Both the position numbers and the translations under genes were made by a program. Positions 9,992 to 22,499 of a DNA stretch of 64,000 nucleotides are shown one piece after another (within the stretch, counting starts at the first letter, position 1; each line of letters opens with the position of its first letter). The stretch comes from Bathynomus jamesi (taxonomy: Eukaryota > Arthropoda > Malacostraca > Isopoda > Cirolanidae): NCBI GenBank assembly GCA_023014485.1, contig JAJOZX010001729.1:186001-250000 (forward strand), given 5' to 3'. Under the pieces are notes generated by a model. The model did no database searches, was not told the DNA's origin, and saw only the letters and a list, made by a program, of their open reading frames with translations.

Positions 9992-12144
9992 GACTCGTGT
10001 ATGAATCTCAGCGAAGTCTGCAGAATATCTCGCTGGGGTCCGACGGAAGGGTAACACCAATTCCTCGGCCCCTATCGACCTCTCCTCCTCCGTACGATCA
10101 ATACAACGTCACAAACAGTGATATTTACGGTCGCATAGGAATGACGCGCCAAGTACAAGTTGGGGGGACACTTCCTGCCGGATTTGGGAGAAGCCAAAGG
10201 AATTATAATTCTCTGCCTCCTAATTTAAGGCACCCGCTTACTCCATCAGAAGTCTTAGCGCAGCAGCAGCAGCAACAACAACACGGGCGCCTGCGTCAGC
10301 AGTACTCAGGCTCGAAAACCCTAACGCGAAGGGCGAGTGTGGCGGGAACAGAAACGAGCAGTGTCGGTAAACTTGCCGCTTCGAACCCGAGCACTCCTGA
10401 GAAGGCGCTCGAGAAGAGAGAGAGAGGTAGTAAAAGAGATAAAGACAAGGATAAAGACAAAGAAAAGAAGAAAAAGGAAGCAAAAACTGAAAAGTCTCCC
10501 AAGAAAAAATGGTTTTGGACTCTGCCATTACGACGTAAAAAGAAGAATAAGGAAGAACAAACCACTGAAGATGATGACGGGGGATTTAAAGATGCTTCTA
10601 TTAAAACCGTTCGCAAATTGGTTCCTGCTGAAGACACTAGTTTCATACGTTACCCTTCCCCTGACACAGGTTCCTCCGATCTCAATTCTTCATACTCAAG
10701 TGACATGTCGTCCGGGGAACATGGATATCGTAGCAGCCCTTCTTCCGAAGTGTATTATTATAGTCAGAGAGCACAAATGATGCAGCAGCAGCAACAAAAT
10801 ATTGTTATGGGAAGTACGTCGTCACTAGGTGCTGTTCCTAATTCTTCATTAGTGGTATCTTCTGTTCCGCGTTCTCACCCATCTACTCCCGTTTCTCCTT
10901 CTGATTCTCAAATGCTAATCCCTGCAGATGGAGCGGATTTAACCGATTTGTCCAGGAGTAGGAGATATATGAGCAGAGATGAAATGTACGCAGCCATGCG
11001 TCATCCTCAATATTATAACATGAATCGTAATTCTCTTCCAGGAATACCAGGGGATTTTAGCCAGACTAGTACACCCACGTCTAGTCGTAGTAATTCCCCA
11101 GCGGTATTTGGTATTAATCCTCCTCCTCCTTACGCTATTCGTCCTCAAGCAAGAGAGGGCTTTCAAATAACTTGTGCTGATAAGGCTCTTACATCGTCTA
11201 CGCCTACGTACACGAGCGAATCACAGCCTCAAGTGAATTATGATTTCTCCAAACCGAACGACAGTGAGGAAACATCTGTTGGAAATGAAATTGAACCACC
11301 TGCAGGATACAGGGAGGCTATTTCCACTTCTCCCACTGACAGTCAGGAGGGTGAAAACTCCACTTCAGGATCGGGACAAAATTCTAGCAAGGTTATAGCC
11401 AAACAAACGACTCTGGTTGATTTTAAGAAGATGATCCTTGAGAAAAGCATGAGTTCGGCCGGTGGAAAAGAACGTATATCTGCCGTAGAGATGCTCAGAG
11501 CTTCTCGACCGAGCATCTACGGCTATTCTCCGCCTCCTGCCCCGGTGGTTGTGAAACCTGAAGAACCGGTGCTTGGTAGTAAAGGCGAAGGAATAATCAT
11601 GCCTCCAAATTCGAGGAACACTGCTCGAGCATTATTGTTCCAAAGTAGATTTGGAAGTGGCAGAAGATTCCGTTCTCCGAAAACGGAGATAATTAGTACA
11701 ACAATTATAGAAGATAAATTGGAAGAGGAGGAGGAGAAAACGTACGATGATTCTGATGACTCTGATGATGAAGACAGTAGCAGCACGACGAGCAGTCAGG
11801 AGAGGAGGAGTGTTCATTCTGTCAGAGGATCTTTAGCGAGGGCTTTCAGTGAGCCGACAAATCAAAAATCATCGTCAAATGGATCTTCTACGACAGAATC
11901 AGAAGGAGAAGCTAAGGAAATCCATTGCGCATCTACTCCTAAAGAAGAGTCGCGGAATGCGGACTCTAATGGCTCAAAAATAGCTCATTCAACGCCTATT
12001 AAACCTCATCACATTCCTCCACAAGCGCCGGATGTCTCCGTCATTCTGTCACATTCGGATGATGATGATGATACCGGCAATAATATTCAAACAAAAAACA
12101 CTCCAAGCAGTCCAGAAAAAGAATCCATTGAAACTGCTCTCTGA
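9992..12144 (+). CDS. gukh: NHS / GUK-holder-like protein, C-terminal exon
   Basis: A long frame opened by a TTTTTGCAG acceptor (9990-9991), with two bases completing a codon, and ending at TGA 12142-12144. Family features near the end, in order, are TLVDFKKMILEK (about 11408-11443), ERISAVEMLRASRPSIY (about 11470) and FGSGRRFRSPKTEIISTTI (about 11652). Vertebrate NHS proteins carry equivalent blocks in this order. An acidic run and a Ser-rich tail follow. A lysine/arginine-rich stretch at about 10390-10560 (KDKDKDKEKKKK, then LPLRRKKK) could be a nuclear signal or membrane-binding patch. The exon is preceded in phase by the mini-exon at 9899 or by an internal donor of the 3444 exon. The final codons are ETAL. 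Confidence 0.8.
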
Positions 12145-13371
12145 CACTAGGCTTATCTAGATATAATCTAGTCTTTTATATTTTAAAGCTGCTCAAATGA
12201 ATCCTAATATATTTTAATTGTCGATATTTCAAATTTTTTTGATACAATTTAAATTTATACCATTATTAGTTTATATTTTTTAAAATTAATTTTAATATAT
12301 AGTTTTTTAATTAAGATAATTCATACATATGATCTCAGAAAATGTGAAACCCTTCTTAGCTATTGGCGTTAAGTTAATAGATTTAATATGTTAAGGCAGT
12401 TTCACTCACAAAAGTTTAAATGAATTTTAACCTTATATATATATATATATAAGGTAAGACTTCTGAAGTAGTTTTCTTTTGAGTAAGTTCTGAATCGTAA
12501 AATTTTATATAAGATTTTCGTTAACTTTAGTTTCCTACCAATTAATTAACTCCATTGGTTTGTTTTCTTCTTTTCCTGTTTTCAACAACTACTTGTCTTT
12601 TCTCAGGGTCAAATATTTTCCACTTTTGAAATAAAATTTTAAAATGTACATAATAGGTATACTTAAATGTATACATTACTGCTAAATTTAATTTTTGATT
12701 TTATATACTTAATACTTTTCTACAAGCTTATAAAAAGTAGGAAAGATATTTTTAATAGAGTAACTCCATTTTTATTTCCTGAAAATAAGAGTTAAGAATT
12801 TTTCTTAGCATTTATAATCTTGTGGATTGCTTTTTATGACTTTGTAAAAGTACTGACTAATTAAGGCAAACTAAAGTTAATTGATAGATCTAATGGATGT
12901 TAAAATTGTGTAATTAGCATAGTAGAAAGATGTTCGTCTTCGTAATTTTACCAGAATGAAGTTTCTGAAAGGAATAAAAATTTAAAATTAAAATTACGTG
13001 ATCAGTATGTAATGCAGATAACTTTTTTATATCGTTCAGATTAGTTGAGTATTTTGAAAAGCTTTATAATAGTTTAAAAATTTAAAAAGAAAAATTGTTA
13101 GACAGTGGCAGTTCAAAACTAAAAATCATTACTTCTCTACTTTTACATAAATAGCTTGAACAATGTTTTTAGAAAGCAAAACAAAAAACGAAAAAGCTCA
13201 CGTACAGGTCATCATTGAATTAGAAGTGCCTTGCTAGCAGTTTACAATTTTAGTTCGCTTCTCTAAACCACAACTAATTGCACTTATGTACATACAATTT
13301 GTTTAATTTATGATAAATTCTTGAAAATTGCATCTCATGTATCAGTATTTTAAACTATAATGAATTTGTTA

Positions 13372-13405
<34 letters not shown>

Positions 13406-13990
13406 GGTATTTGAACAATTAAATGTCCTCAAAGTTGAAAGTGTAATATTGAAAAATTATTGATATACATTTTTTGTATATAAATGTATATAATCTACAT
13501 ATAAATATATTTATGCTCAAATGCGTGTATTAATGAAATTAAAAATTCATTTTATAACTTTAGGGGTCTAAAATATGTACAGTTTCTAGCGCTTTGTCAA
13601 ATAATATTAATAATTCCTCGTAGGTGCTGTAAATATCACTTTTAATTTATGTTCACAAATGTCGCGAATTTTAAAGTTCCTTTTCTACATTGAAGATAAC
13701 CATAACTGGAGATTTAAAATATTTTATTTTTCTAATATATTTTAGTTGAATTAATTTAAAAAAAAATCTCTTATTGACTAAGTGTCTTCCTATATTCACT
13801 TTATTTCAGCTTTATTTTAATTGATATTTTTCATATTTTTATTTCTCGTGTTTGTAAAAAAAAAAAAAAAAAGTCTGTAGCAATAAAAGACCTGATATAT
13901 CTTTAATGAATGTCCATGAAGTCCTTTTGAAAACTTTTTTGTTTTTAATAATTTTACTAATAAAAATGAGTCGTTATGCTTCAGCAGCGA
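12145..13990 (+). other. 3-prime UTR and downstream DNA of NHS-like gene
   Basis: Strongly AT-rich with no open frame of note. It contains (TA)n near 12437, (ATT)n at about 13373-13405 and an A-run at about 13857-13872. A possible poly(A) signal AATAAA lies at 13882-13887. The transcript end cannot be fixed from sequence. Confidence 0.5.
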
Positions 13991-15344
13991 CCTCAAACTA
14001 AGAAAAATAAGGTAGGTGGAACTAATGAAGTTTCATTTCCAAGAGAAGGGCAGACTCCTCATTTAGAATTTACGGAAGGGTAGGTATAGAGAGCATCTTT
14101 TATAAAAGCTGGAGGGATCAAGAAACACTAATATTTGTAATAGCTGCTTTGTTCCTACCGCCAGAGTGGAGTAAGTCGTCCTTAATGAAGTGGCCATGGA
14201 TCAGGAGCAATGGGCCTGTCGGAAAGGGAGTGACATTATCAAAAGGGTGGGAAGAACGATGGCCTGTTGAGGGTCGGAGGAATGGTGTCCCAAAAGAAAG
14301 TGAATAGACTTCATTGTTGTACTTGTAGTGGCAGCGAGGAGTTCGGTGAAGAGAAGAGAATATTGCGAGGGAAGACAGGCATTCATAGCAGACTGCTATA
14401 CAGCTGCAGCTGCCCTGTTCATTATTTTAAATTCCAGCATGCGTGGGAGTCCAATAAACGAGCGAAACGACTACGTTTGTGTAGATTATCTGTTAGACAT
14501 TTATGAAGTTTAAGCAGTATTTAACTTTTAAAGAAAACAGAGAAAATTCACATCAGTAAAGGATTAAGAGCAAAATGTAGTTGGTAGAGAATTAAAATCG
14601 CATAAAACTCCATCGTTAAAATAGAAGAGAATGGAAGAAGTGTGTGTGCATATGACCTTTCAAAAGGTTGCATGCCAGACTAGCCTATCTCATTTTTGAA
14701 CAGTTTTTGTAAATACATGAAGCAACACCGTGTGTTCAAACATATTCAGGGTAAATGAACGAAATTCAAAATAATCTGCCTCGGGAACAGGAGTAACGGC
14801 AACAAGAAATGGAACAGTCCAAGGAGTCACTTTAGGTGTAGATAAGGCGCGGAGATGCCTTTGGGAAATTGCACACTACCGAAGGATTGTTCTTCAAATG
14901 ACAAAAGGGCGAGACAATGGGACAGCGCTCAAAAATAGGTAGGTAATTGCAATGAAGAAAAGTAGCGGATGTCAGATTATTTATTAAGAAATCTCATTTT
15001 ACGGTAATATTTGAAAACTTCTCGGTGTTATGTCATTAATATTTATAGCCTAAATGACTATGAAATTGAGACTAATGCATTTTATAACTTCAGAGAGCAG
15101 TGTTTTTCAGCCAAGGTGCAACGAAATTCAATGAAAATGGCAGAAGTGAAAATTCAAAGGTTACTGGAAAAAGAGTACGAAAATTTCGAATGAAACTAAA
15201 CATTCGCGATTTATTGCGTCGATACGGTAAATGTATAGACTCAATTTGCAGGTACGTGATGGGATGGGGAAGATTAAAATCCTCCTAAGGTGCCGCAAAT
15301 GAAGAATAGATGGCATTCGGGCGCCTTGAATTAGAAAAAGTTGG
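13991..15344. other. intergenic DNA, nothing recognised
   Basis: Several short open frames with no familiar motif. The base composition is less AT-rich than the preceding UTR and resembles decayed repetitive DNA, but I cannot assign it to a family. Confidence 0.4.
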
Positions 15345-15690
15345 GAACCAGTGCTTTAGAGGAGGCGCCTTTGACACTTCGGCGCCGCTGATTCGGAGAC
15401 CCTTAGGTAGTACTTCTCTAATTTCTCATGGAAAGGCTTTCTGCTTCCGTAGGCGGGGCTCCTCTGAGTGTGCTGAGCGCATCACGGAGGTGATTCTCTC
15501 GGGCATGCAGGGGTACATTCTATATATTTTTCCTACTACTAATGCAAACAAACCTAGGTTTAACTTTACTTGTTAAAATGCTATCCGTAACAGAGAGGAG
15601 GCTTTCAGAAGTTACCGTCGCCATCGAACTCCTGACTCTCTCACTTAGCTTATGTTTCTGCCGAGAAACGTGCAAAATCTGTTGAGGCAG
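15345..15690 (+). mobile_element. fragment of jockey/CR1-like LINE
   Basis: Closely matches 23965-24290, which is part of a longer LINE copy. Shared blocks include CACTTCGGCGCCGCTGATTC, CTTCCGTAGGCGGGGCTCCT and GCTATCCGTAACAGAGAGG. In the longer copy this segment lies between the endonuclease and reverse transcriptase domains. Only this linker part is present here; no RT domain follows. Confidence 0.75.
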
Positions 15691-16298
15691 GTTCAAATCA
15701 AGTGGAAGACAGTCCACAGTACCGATACAGAGACTGGAAAGGGTGATGGCAAAGTCGTAAAGTACAACAGACAATCAGGTAGGGGGAAGATTGTAGTTTA
15801 ATAGATTATATCCGCGAAAAGAATAGAGTTTAGAAGAGACTCCTCCCAGTTGCAAACCTCGTTGGAAATCGATTATAGAACACACCATGAATGAAAACTA
15901 GAAAGTGATCTTAGTGAACGTAAAAATGTAACTATCAAAATATTGTGTCCTTGTGAGATTGAGTAATGTTCAGTAATGTTTGGCACACACACAAACCAAA
16001 CATCAAAGATATAACAAAATTTAAAGAAAACCTAGTGAATTGAGGGAATAAAAAATTATAAGCCTCTGTGAATACCAAACCATACGGGTGTTTACGGTTT
16101 TTACATTAGTCTGCAAGAACAACTGTAAAAGCAATTGTTTATCAATAAATGGGACAGAATGACACCAGCGGTTTGGGAAAAGAGATTGAAGGAAAAACTA
16201 ACAAGTCGGTTGTAAACTAAAAGAAAAAATTGGTTCTGGTATGTAGCGAAACGTAACGGTTAACGCCATCAAATCCAAATCTTTTAACTAAGGGCAGG
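15691..16298. other. intergenic DNA, nothing recognised
   Basis: No coding signal or repeat family recognised between the LINE fragment and the hAT MITE. Confidence 0.4.
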
Positions 16299-16306
16299 GT
16301 GTAGAA

Positions 16307-16504
16307 CAGTGATGCACAAACCCTGGCCCGCGGGCCAAATGTGTCCCCCACGGGTCTTTTCAGTGGCCCCACGGGTCTTTTCAATTCAATGAAAAAGTTA
16401 GAATATAAAAGTGACCCACTTTATGACTTGGAAAGTAAGTAGGCTAATACATTTAGTTATTTTCTTCGCTTGGCCCTCCCATCAAAAAAGTTTGTGCACC
16501 ACTG
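16307..16504. mobile_element. small hAT-type MITE
   Basis: It starts CAGTGATGCACAAAC and ends GTTTGTGCACCACTG, the typical CAGTGG-type termini of non-autonomous hAT elements. It is about 200 bp with no ORF. The flanks GTGTAGAA (16299-16306) and CTGTAGAA (16507-16514) resemble an 8-bp target duplication, offset by two bases on the right. Confidence 0.65.
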
Positions 16505-17986
16505 GACTGTAGAAGAACAAGACTACTAAAGAAATCTGAATTCCAGTCGGCCCAAAGAAAATTCCACTCCGAAAGCTTCATCCCGCTCTTGTATACATGA
16601 AGAAGGGGAAAAATTAACCAGAAATTACCTCCTCCAACTTAAAAACTTATCAGCCAGCTCTGCAGAAAAAGCAAGGTGTCTATTATGGTAAGGAATGGTA
16701 CCTTTCTAATGCTAGACCTAATTTCCGGTAATGAGGTCCGGGCAGTGAGGACAGTACGTGTGTGGAGGAAGCCAGAGACATGCATAAGTCTATCAGCTTA
16801 TAAAGAAAAGTAATGGGATTTGGTCATTTCTGAATAAATGCCTGATAAGCTGGAGACCAACAAGAAATCGGATGATTCCGCAAGATGCCAGTCGTGCGAG
16901 GAATATTAAAGAAGACAAAATTAATTTATTTATTTTTCCGGTGCCTAATAATAATAATAATAATAATGATTGATATTGTTTAACCTCCTCCGGTGCCTCG
17001 TCACCATAAAGGATATGACACAGGAAGAGTTCATAGGACAGACGTCTTGGAAAAAATTATAAATTTGCTCCGTCAGAGTTGACGTGAAATGCGGTTTTGA
17101 GGCTAACAGCTGAACAGCTGGAAAATAATAGGAAAGTAGTTTTTCTCGCAAACCTCGGGTAATAATCAGCCATCGATAAAAGGGAGGGAGATCAATGGAG
17201 ATGAGGGGGGTTAGAACATGATATGATGACAAGAGAGATGTATAAAATATTTTGACTAAACTGGGAATCGTCCCAAAGAGAAGTTGGTGAGGTGAGAATG
17301 AAATTCAAGAGAAAATTTACATTCCCTACAATTCTCGGAGAAAATAGCCTGGAGGAAAGGAAAGTACAAAAGATGCTTATGGGACCTCAAGAATTTGGTT
17401 CCACCTTCAAAGGTTTACGTGGATATTGGAACTCTGTGCCAATACAGTGTAATCTATGATAGAAATAGATGCACCACCTAAAAGTGTCTCCAGAAAGTGA
17501 ACTCGGGTAGGGCTGTACTCGGAAAGAAGTATGAATTCTCTCCAACTAGTATGGAAACCACATAAATTGTGTGGACAAATACTCTCGTCATCTATGAATA
17601 AGCAAAGTACCAAAGATAATCGTCCTTTGGAGGATGGGCAAGGGGGCTCAAAACGGGCTTGTATAAATGGAAACAAAAGAATATTCAGAGGACAAAGAAA
17701 TGAATCGAGGGCGTGAGACGGAGGAAATCGTACGGATGGACAGGGCAACAACAAAGTTATAAGGCAGGTAGTAGTAGGGAATTGTTTTAAAGTATTACCT
17801 AACCCTTTAAAACAAGTAGTAGGCTGGATCTCGAAGTAACGTGGCATAATTACTTCGCCTTTGGACTTTGAGATAGTGAAGAGTCAGTAATCACTAACTG
17901 GGTTATGAGGACGGTCACCGCATCAAGAAATGTAATATATTTCAGTTCGATGAACAATAAACGAACTTCTTAATTTTTTTTTTTTT
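16505..17986. other. intergenic DNA with a truncated SINE tail
   Basis: Apart from the 42-bp insertion at 16947-16988, I recognise nothing. A frame at 17407-17847 (minus) is open for 146 codons but has no known motif. Confidence 0.4.
16947..16988 (-). mobile_element. severely 5-prime-truncated SINE/LINE tail
   Basis: Forty-two bases flanked by a perfect 10-bp direct repeat TCCGGTGCCT (16937-16946 and 16989-16998). On the minus strand it reads GGAGGTTAAACAATATCAAT followed by (ATT)n. This matches the 3-prime tails of the SINEs at 17996, 52735 and 57462. It looks like a retroposition event that copied only the tail. Confidence 0.65.
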
Positions 17987-17995
17987 TTACATAGA

Positions 17996-18197
17996 TGATA
18001 ATTATGGTGTTTTGGGATTGTCTAATCCTCCTCGTATCGACGAAGGTTACGTGATGGAGAGGACCTACAGCTTTATGTGGGATCCGAATCACGGAGTCGC
18101 TTCATCATCTGTTCGCGGAAGACGGTCCCGCATCCAACAACTACCAGATTCATCGTCGTTTAACCAGTACTGGGACATAGCCACGACGTAGTCTATC
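17996..18197 (-). mobile_element. 5S-rRNA-derived SINE, antisense; mimics an exon
   Basis: Flanked by the direct repeat TTACATAGA (17987-17995 and 18198-18206). On the minus strand it begins GACTACGTCGTGGCT. It then has a 5S-rRNA-like internal promoter region (TTAAACGACG, then GTTGTTGGATGCGGGACCG) and a body containing GATTCGGATCCCA. It ends with a tail GATTAGACAATCCCAAAA. The same order occurs at 36790-36990 and 57462-57623. On the plus strand it is open for 62 codons after a T-rich acceptor-like site, which looks like a terminal exon. The repeat nature and target duplication argue against this. Confidence 0.8.
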
Positions 18198-18206
18198 TTA
18201 CATAGA

Positions 18207-19859
18207 CATGATTGTATTCCTGATTTAGTAAGTAACTTTAATGAAGATTGACTTTATTTTTTGACTGAAACTCGTGCGATAATCATGCTAATTATTACTA
18301 ATATTTTACATTCAACGAACTTGTTCTTAATCATACCTTTACCTTTTAATGACTTTATCTTTTAACTTATGTTTACTGATTTTCAACTCGTATATAGTAA
18401 GTTACATTTTAGTGTGGGTTTCATTTCGTTTGGTTTTCTTAGATCGACATTCCTTTTAGTTGACTGTTAACTTTATGAACTTATGAAATTCAGCTTAATG
18501 AAAAAAGTGCAATACTTTCAAGGTTAGGATAAATAAGATATATAAATGCTTTGAGTGCACAGATGGCATGGTCGGCATGGCAAAAGCGCTGTTTCTAGAA
18601 ACCTCCTCAAGAAAATACCCAGAAACAAACTCGTGGGGATTTGCCACTTCATTTACCAAATGAATATATAGAGTTCAAAGATAAAAGAAAATGCTGGGAA
18701 TTATCAGAAGAACGCAAACAAGCAAACTTTAGAAATGAATTTAGTCTTTAGGATTGCAGAGGAGGATCGTCAAGAGTATACTGTAGGAATGGACATGGGA
18801 TAAACGACCATCCCTCTGAACGTGAAGATGAGGATCATGCTGTATATAACAAACCCTGGGAAGTAAATCAACCTGAATCTCCCAGAAGGAGGGAAGAGGA
18901 TTCAGGGTAGACCGCAAGGAATATGGTCAGGTACGAAATTTGGGCTGATGATCGTTTGAAGGAAGTAATGTGAACTATACGTGAAGGCGTCTTGTAGCTG
19001 CCAATATCTCGAGCGTTATTTCCGCAGAAACATTGTGGGTCTAAATGAAGCAGTACTTCTAATAATACATCAGGTAAGCAAATCTGTTTACCCACGTTTC
19101 ACAAACCATTTCCGCTCAGCTCCGTTTCTGAGTAACATTTTTGTCACTGTATCATTTCTACGTATATTCACATGACTTTCCATTATTTTTCACACTTAAA
19201 TATGAAGTACTTAGATCATACTACCTAGTTTTCGTGATTTTGTCATTATTTAACTCTCTCCATGGAGCATATTTTTTCACTTACCAAATGGAAATATGAA
19301 AAATGTTAATTTGCTTTACTAAATCCATGGCTCTGTGAACTCATTCCAACTCGTCTCACTCTTGATATCTAATCTCTCGCATGCATATATAATACTTGTA
19401 TACAAACTTCTCAGTGCATTTATTCGACTTTCTTGCTCCTACTTGTTTACTTTGTTTTACAGTTTCCACTCCTACTTGTATTGTTTCGTCAAGCAAACGT
19501 CCACGACCTTTAATTCTTCTCCATTCAACACAGTTATCGAAATCATGACCTTTATCTTAATTAAACACTCCTTTCAGACAGATCGACTAAACATGCTATC
19601 CCCTGGTTCACCTTACAACAGCCCAATTACGGTAGTTGTCGTTCAGAACATATTCAACCCTCTTTCCAGCATTGTAGATACCAATCGACCAGGGAAGTAT
19701 GTTAGGCGGGAGACGAGGAGTACTGGAACTCCCGTTTCTCCTGTCACCGTCCTCCTTAGCTGGTCTTTTTCCGTGTTTCATCTACCCTGTGAGCAGTCAA
19801 GCATGCTCTAAAACACATTTCTCTCCCTATTCTTCACTACACAATCTCTTCAAAATTCA
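18207..19859. other. intergenic DNA, nothing recognised
   Basis: AT-rich. A frame at 19335-19811 (plus) is open for 158 codons and is hydrophobic at first, but has no family features and adjoins the LINE; it may be decayed transposon DNA. Confidence 0.4.
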
Positions 19860-20659
19860 AAAATAGGCATCGTCTTTAAGAAACCGAGTCCCCTGGTGAG
19901 GGGACCATAAAAGTTTCCACTTCTGACTCCCCCGCTGCCGATACCGGGGGCGTAGACCTGGGCATCCGGGGCTGGTTCTGCTACTGCCCACTCGAGACGT
20001 CCTGGGCAGGCGCGGACTGGCCCCGGCGGCCCGGCCCTTTCCGTTGGGGGCCCTAAATTTGTTCAACGTATTACTATATAAGACCTCAGGGGTGTTCACA
20101 GGGGTAAAAAAAAAAGTGTCAACACGCCAACGTACGTTGGCGACAAAACGGCATTAAAAATTTTCCACCTTTTTTAATACTAGTAAAATAATTGATATTT
20201 AAATTGTTTAGGATAATTAACTTTAGTTTATTCGTTGATAAATTATGTCCGTTCAAATAAATTTTTATTTAAATAAATTTATTATAATATATTTATTTTA
20301 TTTGTTGAAAATTAATTAAATAAATATGTTAAAAATCGCTATGTTGCCAAACACATTTCTGAGATTTCTAGCATAAGCAGTCAGCACTCTAGGACATTAT
20401 TTTTCGCGCGAAAAATAAAATTAAGTAAATAAAGTAAATATTTTTTAAGCGGTGTTGCATTTGTGCTGGCGCGCCGATTTTTTGCTCTTGGTCTTTATAA
20501 CGTGAGTAATTTACTGAATTTTTTTAAGTAATTGTTATTTTTTTTATATTTTTAAGCTTTAAACACACAAATATCTTAGGAGCTGAATAAAGGCCAGCAG
20601 GACCCACCAGTTCACTCACTGAGTTCAGCCTAGATCCCAAGAACCTGCATACCCAAACC

Positions 20660-22206
20660 CAGTGGTGGGCACGCGCAACGATTTTTGTAGCGCCGCAGCC
20701 GCAACCGTAACTCTGCTGAAATAGTTGCGCCGCACGCGCAAGCGCAACCCTTTTCAAAAAGTTGCGCCGCAAGCGCAACCGCAACGCGCAACTTTTGAAA
20801 AATAAATAAAATAATATTAAAATAAAAAGCCTTTTTACAAGTTAAACAAAATATATCTGATACAGAAAAAGATAATATCAATATTTTATTACAATATATA
20901 ATAAATGCAAAAAAATCACTACATAAGAGCCAGGTTCCCTTTCATGAACACCAGCATCTCAAAGTGTGGATCGGAGAGTCCAGCCCGTTTTGGCTTCAGA
21001 ACATCCTTCCCCAAAGAGAACAGACGTTCTACAGCCGCACTTGAGGGAATGGGTGTGTTATACTGCACAAAGAGGTCTGTCAGTTCCTTGCAAGTGAACA
21101 CGTTCCTCGCGATATTTTTCTCCGGCCTCTGGTCCAGGAAACTGTTCACCAGCATTGTGCTCTCCTTCTGTTTGCTGATTACTCCTGTGTCGTACAGCTG
21201 CTCGAGGAAGTCCCCTTTGTCTGCCGCTTCCGCATCACTGCTGCTGCTGCTGAACTCTTCATCCTTCCTGGCCCTGTCCACCAACGACACAACTTTGCTG
21301 GTGACCGTCCTCCTCAACTCCTCCGGGTCTCTTCTCTTCCTGGTACCAGCTCTGGCCATCTTGACAGCTTAAACTGCGGGTTGAAGGCAGTAGCTAAGAG
21401 GCAGTCCATGTCTGTAAAGACATGGCCAAACCTGCCCATCAACCCCTCAGTCAAGGCCTCTGTCAGAGGGAGGCAGACGGCCAACTCTTCGTTGTGCTTG
21501 TGCCTGTTGAGACTGGAGAGGCAGAGGACCAAGGTAGGCACCAAGACGCCCATGTAGGCTCTCCCCTCCGCCTGCAGGACGTCTAGGCTCTTGGCCACCG
21601 GCTCCATGACTTGCCGATAGGCCTTGAAGAACTCCTGGTCACCTGGAAAAATAACTTTACATAAGTTCTGTAAGTAAAAGTTGTTAACATGGAAAGTTAT
21701 ACAATTTGTAATTTAATTTTTTCAACTAACTTGACTAACTTCCCCGATCCTGAAGCGGAAACCTCACTGACACTTGCTTCAGTCTCAGGGGAACGGCTGT
21801 CAACATTCTCAGTCACTTCAACCTCTCTGTCCATGTCCTGGTCGGCAGAATCAGTGCTGTCGGCCACAGACACCACAAAACGATCCATAATACTAGTACT
21901 AGTACTAAAAAGTAAAAAGAAACGAAAACAACAGAAAGTCAGACAGTGATACTGGCGCATTGAGAATGTGACTGAATGTAAACAATTGAAGTGCAGTGTT
22001 GCCAGATAAAAATATTTAAGTTACATTCGCTTGGGTTATTTTTAGAGAAGTAATATTAAATGTTGCGCGTTGCGCGCTAATCTTGAAACTGCATATATAA
22101 GTTGCGCCGCAAACAATTCCGCAACTCTCTGTAAAAATGTGCGGCGCAAGCGCAAGCGCAACCAAAAATGTTGCGCCGCAAGTTGCGCCGCAACTGCCCA
22201 CCTTTG
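20660..22206 (-). mobile_element. hAT transposon nested in hAT copy 1
   Basis: The ends CAGTGGTGGGCA and TGCCCACCTTTG are bounded by a perfect 8-bp duplication CCCAAACC (20652-20659 and 22207-22214). Subterminal regions are rich in GCGCAAGCGCAACC-type repeats. The uninterrupted target is preserved in the sister element at 29862-29869. At 1547 bp it is shorter than a full hAT and its transposase is internally deleted. Confidence 0.92.
20919..21960 (-). pseudogene. hAT transposase, internally deleted
   Basis: On the minus strand, a short acidic N-terminus (MDRFVVSVADSTDSAD, start near 21888) leads into a segment at 21314-21607 (KSLDVLQAEGRAYMGVLVPT). A frame change then gives the C-terminal hAT dimerisation domain: NTPIPSSAAVERLFSLGKDV and PKRAGLSDPHFEMLVFMKGN (20919-21050). 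The zinc finger and most of the catalytic RNase-H-like core are missing. It cannot be an active transposase. Confidence 0.85.
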
Positions 22207-22499
22207 CCCAAACCTACAATCCACACCCCCAATAATTTCCTCATATACCTTTTTTCTAAACGCCTTTGAAAACGTTATTCATTGATATTGTGCGCTATAT
22301 AAATATATATATATATTATTATTATCAGAGGCGTAACTAAAAGTAGAAAGGCCTGTGGCCTACTGTTGATAATGGGTCCCTCTGTAATAGTTTAAGTAAG
22401 TGACAGTTTAGTTTGGAATTCAGAAAAGTCTCTTTCTACTTCAACGTTTTCTATGATATTCATGAGTAACTTTCATATTGTAATGAACATATATATATT

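Noticed and set aside
9899..10012. N-myristoylation signal in the MGLVYES isoform
   Set aside because: The position that should hold a small residue is Glu, which does not fit the myristoylation consensus.
10238..10646. Minus-strand frames of 96 and 116 codons
   Set aside because: They are antisense shadows of the Lys-rich and Gln-rich coding of the NHS-like exon.
17407..17847. Minus-strand 146-codon frame
   Set aside because: No family motif, no splice support, and surroundings look like decayed repetitive DNA.
17995..18190. Terminal coding exon of the NHS-like gene (DNYGVLGLSNPPRIDEGYVM...)
   Set aside because: The open frame lies inside an antisense 5S-derived SINE with its own 9-bp target duplication. 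Similar sequence occurs at 36790 and 57462 in unrelated contexts.
19335..19811. 158-codon hydrophobic frame as a small membrane protein
   Set aside because: The hydrophobic part is due to T-rich sequence. There is no family match and it adjoins the LINE.
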